DNA from: ANME-2 cluster archaeon
GTDB lineage: Archaea > Halobacteriota > Methanosarcinia > Methanosarcinales > Methanocomedenaceae
Assembly (NCBI GenBank): GCA_023544605.1
Contig: JAMJFQ010000013.1
Span: 1-25,863 of the forward strand
DNA: 25,863 nucleotides
Direction of reading: 5' to 3'
The position numbers were made by a program, and so were the translations under genes. Every line of letters starts with the position of its first letter. Within the stretch, counting starts at the first letter, position 1. Shown here piece after piece: positions 23,503 to 25,863 of this stretch. The notes beneath the pieces are model-generated. The model ran no database searches, had not been told where the DNA came from, and saw only the letters and a list, made by a program, of their open reading frames with translations.

Positions 23503-24056
23503 TGGGAATCACCCCTTGTACCACCTGTCTCTATCTCAGCATACCTCAGTTTCTTTTTTACGCCATGCTCATAATATTCGACCTCCTGCATGTTGGCATA
23601 CTGCAGTGCTGAAGACAGGCGGTGTGCCTGGCCAAGGGTATGCTCCGGGACATACAGGATGGCTTTTTTTGGACATGCTGATACGCATTTTGGTTTGCCC
23701 TGGCACATATCACATTTGAACGGTGTCTCCACATCCTCATGTACGAATATTGCACCTATCGGACAAGCTCCCACACATGCATGACAGGAGACACACCTGT
23801 CCTCCAGTATGGTCACTACACCGTCGGTAACGACAATGGCATCGGTGGGGCAGGCTTCCCTGCATTTGGGCTTCTTGCACTGTTCACACACGATGGGCAT
23901 CTTGATAACAGGATGCGGATATAATGAAATGACCCGTATGTTGGCCTTCTTGGGATTATTGACACCTGCATGGGATATGGCACATACCAGTTCACATACC
24001 CTGCAGCCGGAACATCTTTCAGGTATCACTGTTAGCTTTTTTCGCAATCTGATCAC
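23499..24056 (-). CDS. aorB: Four-cluster ferredoxin subunit of the AOR
   Basis: 185 residues with 16 cysteines in four groups: 15/18/21/25, 57/60/65/69, 88/91/94/98 and 115/118/124/128. This is the HycB/DmsB-like arrangement for four [4Fe-4S] clusters and an electron wire. It overlaps the AOR start by 4 bp, so the two make a complex, as in two-subunit AORs. The longest frame begins with GTG at 24054-24056, but that codon lies inside a GGTGAT Shine-Dalgarno-like site; a TTG at 24045-24047 with that site just upstream is an alternative. No signal peptide; cytoplasmic. Confidence 0.92.
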   Translation of the reverse strand: MIRLRKKLTVIPERCSGCRVCELVCAISHAGVNNPKKANIRVISLYPHPVIKMPIVCEQCKKPKCREACPTDAIVVTDGVVTILEDRCVSCHACVGACPIGAIFVHEDVETPFKCDMCQGKPKCVSACPKKAILYVPEHTLGQAHRLSSALQYANMQEVEYYEHGVKKKLRYAEIETGGTRGDSQ

Positions 24057-24106
24057 CAGAATGTATATATTTTATTATCTAATCTGTCCAGTAGATATAG
24101 TTTTTG

Positions 24107-24113
24107 TATAAAA
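24107..24113 (-). promoter_or_regulatory. TATA box for the aorB-aor group
   Basis: Minus-strand TTTTATA, preceded by GTCC. Initiation near 24084 would leave a leader of about 28 nt. A second AT-rich run at 24064-24076 is too close to the start for the GTG at 24056. Confidence 0.4.
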
Positions 24114-24141
24114 GGACTACAGCATAAACGATACAAAATGG

Positions 24142-24148
24142 AAAAAAA
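24142..24148 (-). terminator. Oligo-T terminator after nac
   Basis: Seven T residues on the coding strand follow the nac stop codon at once, with another TTTT a few bases later. Archaeal RNA polymerase ends transcription at such runs without a hairpin. Confidence 0.55.
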
Positions 24149-24502
24149 TCACTGGCTTAGTTTCAATATGGCTTCGGCCAGGTCTCCACCCGTTTCCTTA
24201 AGGGCTGCCATTGCCTCATCCTTGGTCTTTCCGGTCTGCTCGGCAACGAGCGTCACATCTTCATCAGGTATGGGAGTTTCCCTTGGTACTTCATGGGGTG
24301 TCCCCACGATCTGGTAGGTGATCATACCCGGGGCAGCCACCTTTGTCACGTTGGCATGATCAAAAATAATATCAGTATCAGCGGTCCTGATTATGACCTG
24401 TTCTACATCAGCGATCTCATCGGATTTTATCCCCATCTGCTTCATCATCTGGTTCATGGCCCGGGGATTCATACCGCCCATTCCTGCTGGTCTTTTTGCC
24501 AT
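24149..24502 (-). CDS. nac: Archaeal nascent polypeptide-associated complex protein
   Basis: A ribosome-bound chaperone that meets new chains as a homodimer. 117 residues from MAKRPAGMGGMNPRAMNQMM: a Met/Lys-rich N-terminus that contacts the ribosome, the NAC beta-barrel (DVEQVIIRTADTDIIFDHAN...MITYQIVG) and a C-terminal UBA domain (LVAEQTGKTKDEAMAALKET). The ATG at 24500-24502 has GGTGAG 6 nt upstream; a longer frame from 24532 would add ten residues with no support. Confidence 0.96.
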   Translation of the reverse strand: MAKRPAGMGGMNPRAMNQMMKQMGIKSDEIADVEQVIIRTADTDIIFDHANVTKVAAPGMITYQIVGTPHEVPRETPIPDEDVTLVAEQTGKTKDEAMAALKETGGDLAEAILKLSQ

Positions 24503-24517
24503 TTTGTTCTCACCTGA

Positions 24518-24533
24518 AGTGTAGATATACACT
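24518..24533. promoter_or_regulatory. Inverted repeat in the nac leader
   Basis: AGTGTA-GATA-TACACT is a perfect six-base inverted repeat, just upstream of the nac Shine-Dalgarno. It can form a leader hairpin or a protein site. The TTTTAATATT before it on the coding strand is the likely TATA box. Confidence 0.35.
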
Positions 24534-25118
24534 CCAATATTAAAACATTATTCTAAACAGGTCATGTTTTCTCAATTTCAATGGTGGTGTGTTAGGGAAA
24601 GATTTGCCTGTGGTTTTTGAGGTGGATCGAAATATATAGATATATTTAGGGTGGCATAGACATTCCAGAGATAAATGGTTATTATGTGAAAGTCAGCACT
24701 GCTCTAAAAATCAGTTTTTTTTTGATACTGACCTTAGGTAAAATTAGTGTTAATCATTGTTAACCTGTGTCTGTAATATAACAAGACACGGATTTCACTG
24801 ATTTACACAGATTTGTGGTCGCATCTGCATCTGATATATTCGCTGTAGAACTGGATTTTGGTATTCTGTCACTCTGAGTTTTGCCCTGAATGCCCTTCAT
24901 TTAAAGTTCAATGGCTGGTTAGGGGTTTACTGGGTTGTTATAAGAGAAGCAAGTTTCTTTCGCTTCAAGTCAACGACCTCGGATTTCGCTATCGTTCAAA
25001 TCCGGGGCATCATGGCTGATGCTCGGGATATACAAAATAAGAATGAGGCGCATTTTGTCTTAAGAATGCACCAAATATTTATTTGTTTAAATCACATTAC
25101 TCATAACAAGTGATAATT
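24534..25118. other. 585-bp intergenic region rich in short repeats
   Basis: No gene is supportable. From left to right it holds an AT palindrome AAATATAT-AG-ATATATTT (24630-24647), a run of nine T with a preceding A5 (24700-24724), three near copies of a nine- to ten-base GATTT unit (24786-24815), a block of three hairpins (24946-25022), and the TATA-like AAATATTTA (25073-25081) of the HicBA pair. Its base composition is lower in G+C than the neighbouring genes. Confidence 0.6.
24946..25022. repeat. Three consecutive hairpins
   Basis: Stem 1 is GAAGC (24946-24950) with GCTTC (24962-24966). Stem 2 is CCTCGGATTT (24977-24986) with AAATCCGGGG (24998-25007), ten pairs including one G-T, loop of 11. 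Stem 3 is GCATCA (25007-25012) with TGATGC (25017-25022), loop TGGC. Together they give a compact folded stretch 97 bp before hicB. It may be a relic of a mobile element, a small RNA or a regulatory leader. Confidence 0.55.
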
Positions 25119-25355
25119 ATGCATGAATTCAATGTAACAGCAGTGATTTGGCAAGAAGATGATATCTATGTTTCAAAATGTTCCGAACTTGAAGTAGCCA
25201 GTGCTGGTGATACACCACAAGAAGCTCTTGAAAATCTCAAAGAAGCAGTAGAATTGTATATTGAAAATGCCAAAGCTTTAGGTATTTTTGATGATTTCTC
25301 AGCTTCTATAAAATCGCCAAATAAATTTAGTTCGAATATTGGAGTTGTAGTTTGA
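25119..25355 (+). CDS. hicB: HicB-type antitoxin
   Basis: 78 residues: EFNVTAVIWQEDDIYVSKCS, ELEVASAGDTPQEALENLKE and AVELYIENAKALG form the partial RNase-H-like fold of HicB. The protein ends soon after this fold and lacks the added DNA-binding domain found in larger HicBs. The ATG at 25119 is used; GTGAT at 25110-25114 is a weak Shine-Dalgarno. The TATA-like AAATATTTA lies at 25073-25081. It overlaps hicA by 4 bp. Confidence 0.9.
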   Translation: MHEFNVTAVIWQEDDIYVSKCSELEVASAGDTPQEALENLKEAVELYIENAKALGIFDDFSASIKSPNKFSSNIGVVV

Positions 25356-25594
25356 GCAAGCTTCCTCTGGTTTCGTCTGAAAAGATTATACGAAGTCTTC
25401 TTAAAGCTGGATTTGATTATGCTCCCATTAAAGGCAAAGGGAGTCATACTGCATTGGTCAGAGAAGGACTATATGATGAAAAATTTCTTGTAATAATTCC
25501 GAAGAGAAATCCAGTTCCTAAAGGGACTCTAATTTCAATTATTAAACAATCAGGATATTCAAGAGATGAATTTATCAAATTGATAAGTAATTAA
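25352..25594 (+). CDS. hicA: HicA-type mRNA interferase toxin
   Basis: 80 residues with the double-stranded-RNA-binding-like HicA fold. The catalytic histidine is His32 in KGKGSHTALVR; SSEKIIRSLLKAGFDYAPIK precedes it and LVIIPKRNPVPKGTLISIIK follows. It starts with TTG at 25352, sharing the TTGA with the hicB stop, and GGAG (25341-25344) lies 7 nt upstream. All parts are intact, so it should be a working toxin. Confidence 0.93.
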   Translation: MSKLPLVSSEKIIRSLLKAGFDYAPIKGKGSHTALVREGLYDEKFLVIIPKRNPVPKGTLISIIKQSGYSRDEFIKLISN

Positions 25595-25750
25595 ATTCTA
25601 ATAATTTGCACATGTTTTGAACTCTACCATGAATGAGCATGGCAACCCTTCCCTGTTGGAAGTACTGTCCTATACAGGGTATTACGTGAGCGCATACCTG
25701 TTCTACCGTTATACGAACAGGAAGGAAATGAACTTCGATGGCCGGGTAAC

Positions 25751-25863
25751 TCAGACCCGGACCTGAGACTGCCGTTGACGTTGAGTGAGAGTGGTGGCTG
25801 ATATTACCAGGCTTACCAGGCTCAGCCCTGCTGCGCCAATGAACACGGCATTGAATCCCCATA
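25751..25863 (-). CDS. C-terminal end of a membrane protein, probably an MFS-type transporter (partial)
   Basis: The minus-strand frame open at the right edge gives 36 residues: a hydrophobic helix (FNAVFIGAAGLSLVSLVISA) followed by a short polar tail rich in Gln and Arg (TLTQRQRQSQVRV) and TGA at 25751-25753. A last transmembrane helix with such a tail is typical of MFS permeases, but other multi-helix proteins are possible. The rest is outside the window. Confidence 0.5.
   Translation of the reverse strand, partial: WGFNAVFIGAAGLSLVSLVISATTLTQRQRQSQVRV

Noticed and set aside
24977..25007. GTTCAAATCC at 24994-25003 resembles a tRNA T loop
   Set aside because: No matching T stem, anticodon arm or acceptor arm surrounds it; the bases belong to a plain hairpin.
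25629..25766. A plus-strand frame of 45 codons between hicA and the right edge
   Set aside because: It overlaps the end of the transporter-like gene and has no ribosome site or known motif. The stretch also has hairpin stems (CCTGTTC/GAACAGG), so it is more likely non-coding.
25575..25862. A 95-codon minus-strand frame at the right edge
   Set aside because: The adjacent frame gives a convincing membrane helix and tail, whereas this one is a Ser/His/Pro-rich shadow.
1..25863. Insertion sequences, prophage genes or integrase sites
   Set aside because: No transposase, integrase or terminal inverted repeat with target duplication could be found.

Overview
The window is archaeal and most likely from the Methanosarcinales or a close relative (methanogen or ANME-type). 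The evidence is a complete A1A0 ATP synthase operon in the order H-I-K-E-C-F-A-B-D, as known from Methanosarcina mazei, together with TiaS, an ArcS-type archaeosine enzyme core, archaeal NAC, a tungsten-type aldehyde ferredoxin oxidoreductase, an intron-containing tRNA-Ala, BRE/TATA-like promoters and at least two apparently leaderless genes. Placement below the order level is inference. Genes are tightly packed: many neighbours overlap by 4 bp (ATGA), and four convergent pairs overlap at their 3' ends.

Layout. 1-2632: the tail of an unidentified gene, a small ferredoxin with an altered first cluster motif, and a MoeA fused to a periplasmic-binding-protein-like domain. 2623-11049 (minus strand): the ATP synthase operon atpHIKECFABD, ended by a 46-residue one-helix membrane protein in the position of M. 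mazei ahaG. 11318-15121: an accessory block. It holds an unknown 159-161-residue protein, a KaiC/RAD55-like protein without a P-loop, two paralogous small three-helix membrane proteins, a membrane HExxH peptidase paired with a BlaI/MecI-type repressor (with a palindromic operator on its own promoter), and a divergent lipoprotein with calcium-binding-type repeats. 15118-19282 (minus): a short O6-methylguanine methyltransferase preceded by a perfect 61-bp tandem duplication, a stand-alone ArcS catalytic core with a Usp protein, TiaS, a leaderless dapF, and tRNA-Ala(GGC) with a 33-nt intron. 19485-20220: a VapBC-type toxin-antitoxin pair. 20217-24502 (minus): a MarR-like regulator, proC, aldehyde ferredoxin oxidoreductase with its four-cluster ferredoxin subunit, and NAC. 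24534-25118: non-coding DNA rich in short repeats and hairpins. 25119-25594: a HicBA pair. The right edge cuts the C-terminus of a probable membrane transporter.

How the genes fit together. The ATP synthase makes ATP from the transmembrane ion gradient. MoeA and the AOR pair connect through the pterin cofactor (tungsten or molybdenum insertion and its use in ferredoxin-linked aldehyde oxidation). TiaS, the ArcS-like protein and the tRNA gene form a loose tRNA-decoding neighbourhood. The best candidate for an undescribed system is 11963-14321: a P-loop-less KaiC-like protein with two duplicated three-helix membrane proteins, next to a BlaI repressor/membrane protease switch that lacks any recognisable sensor domain.
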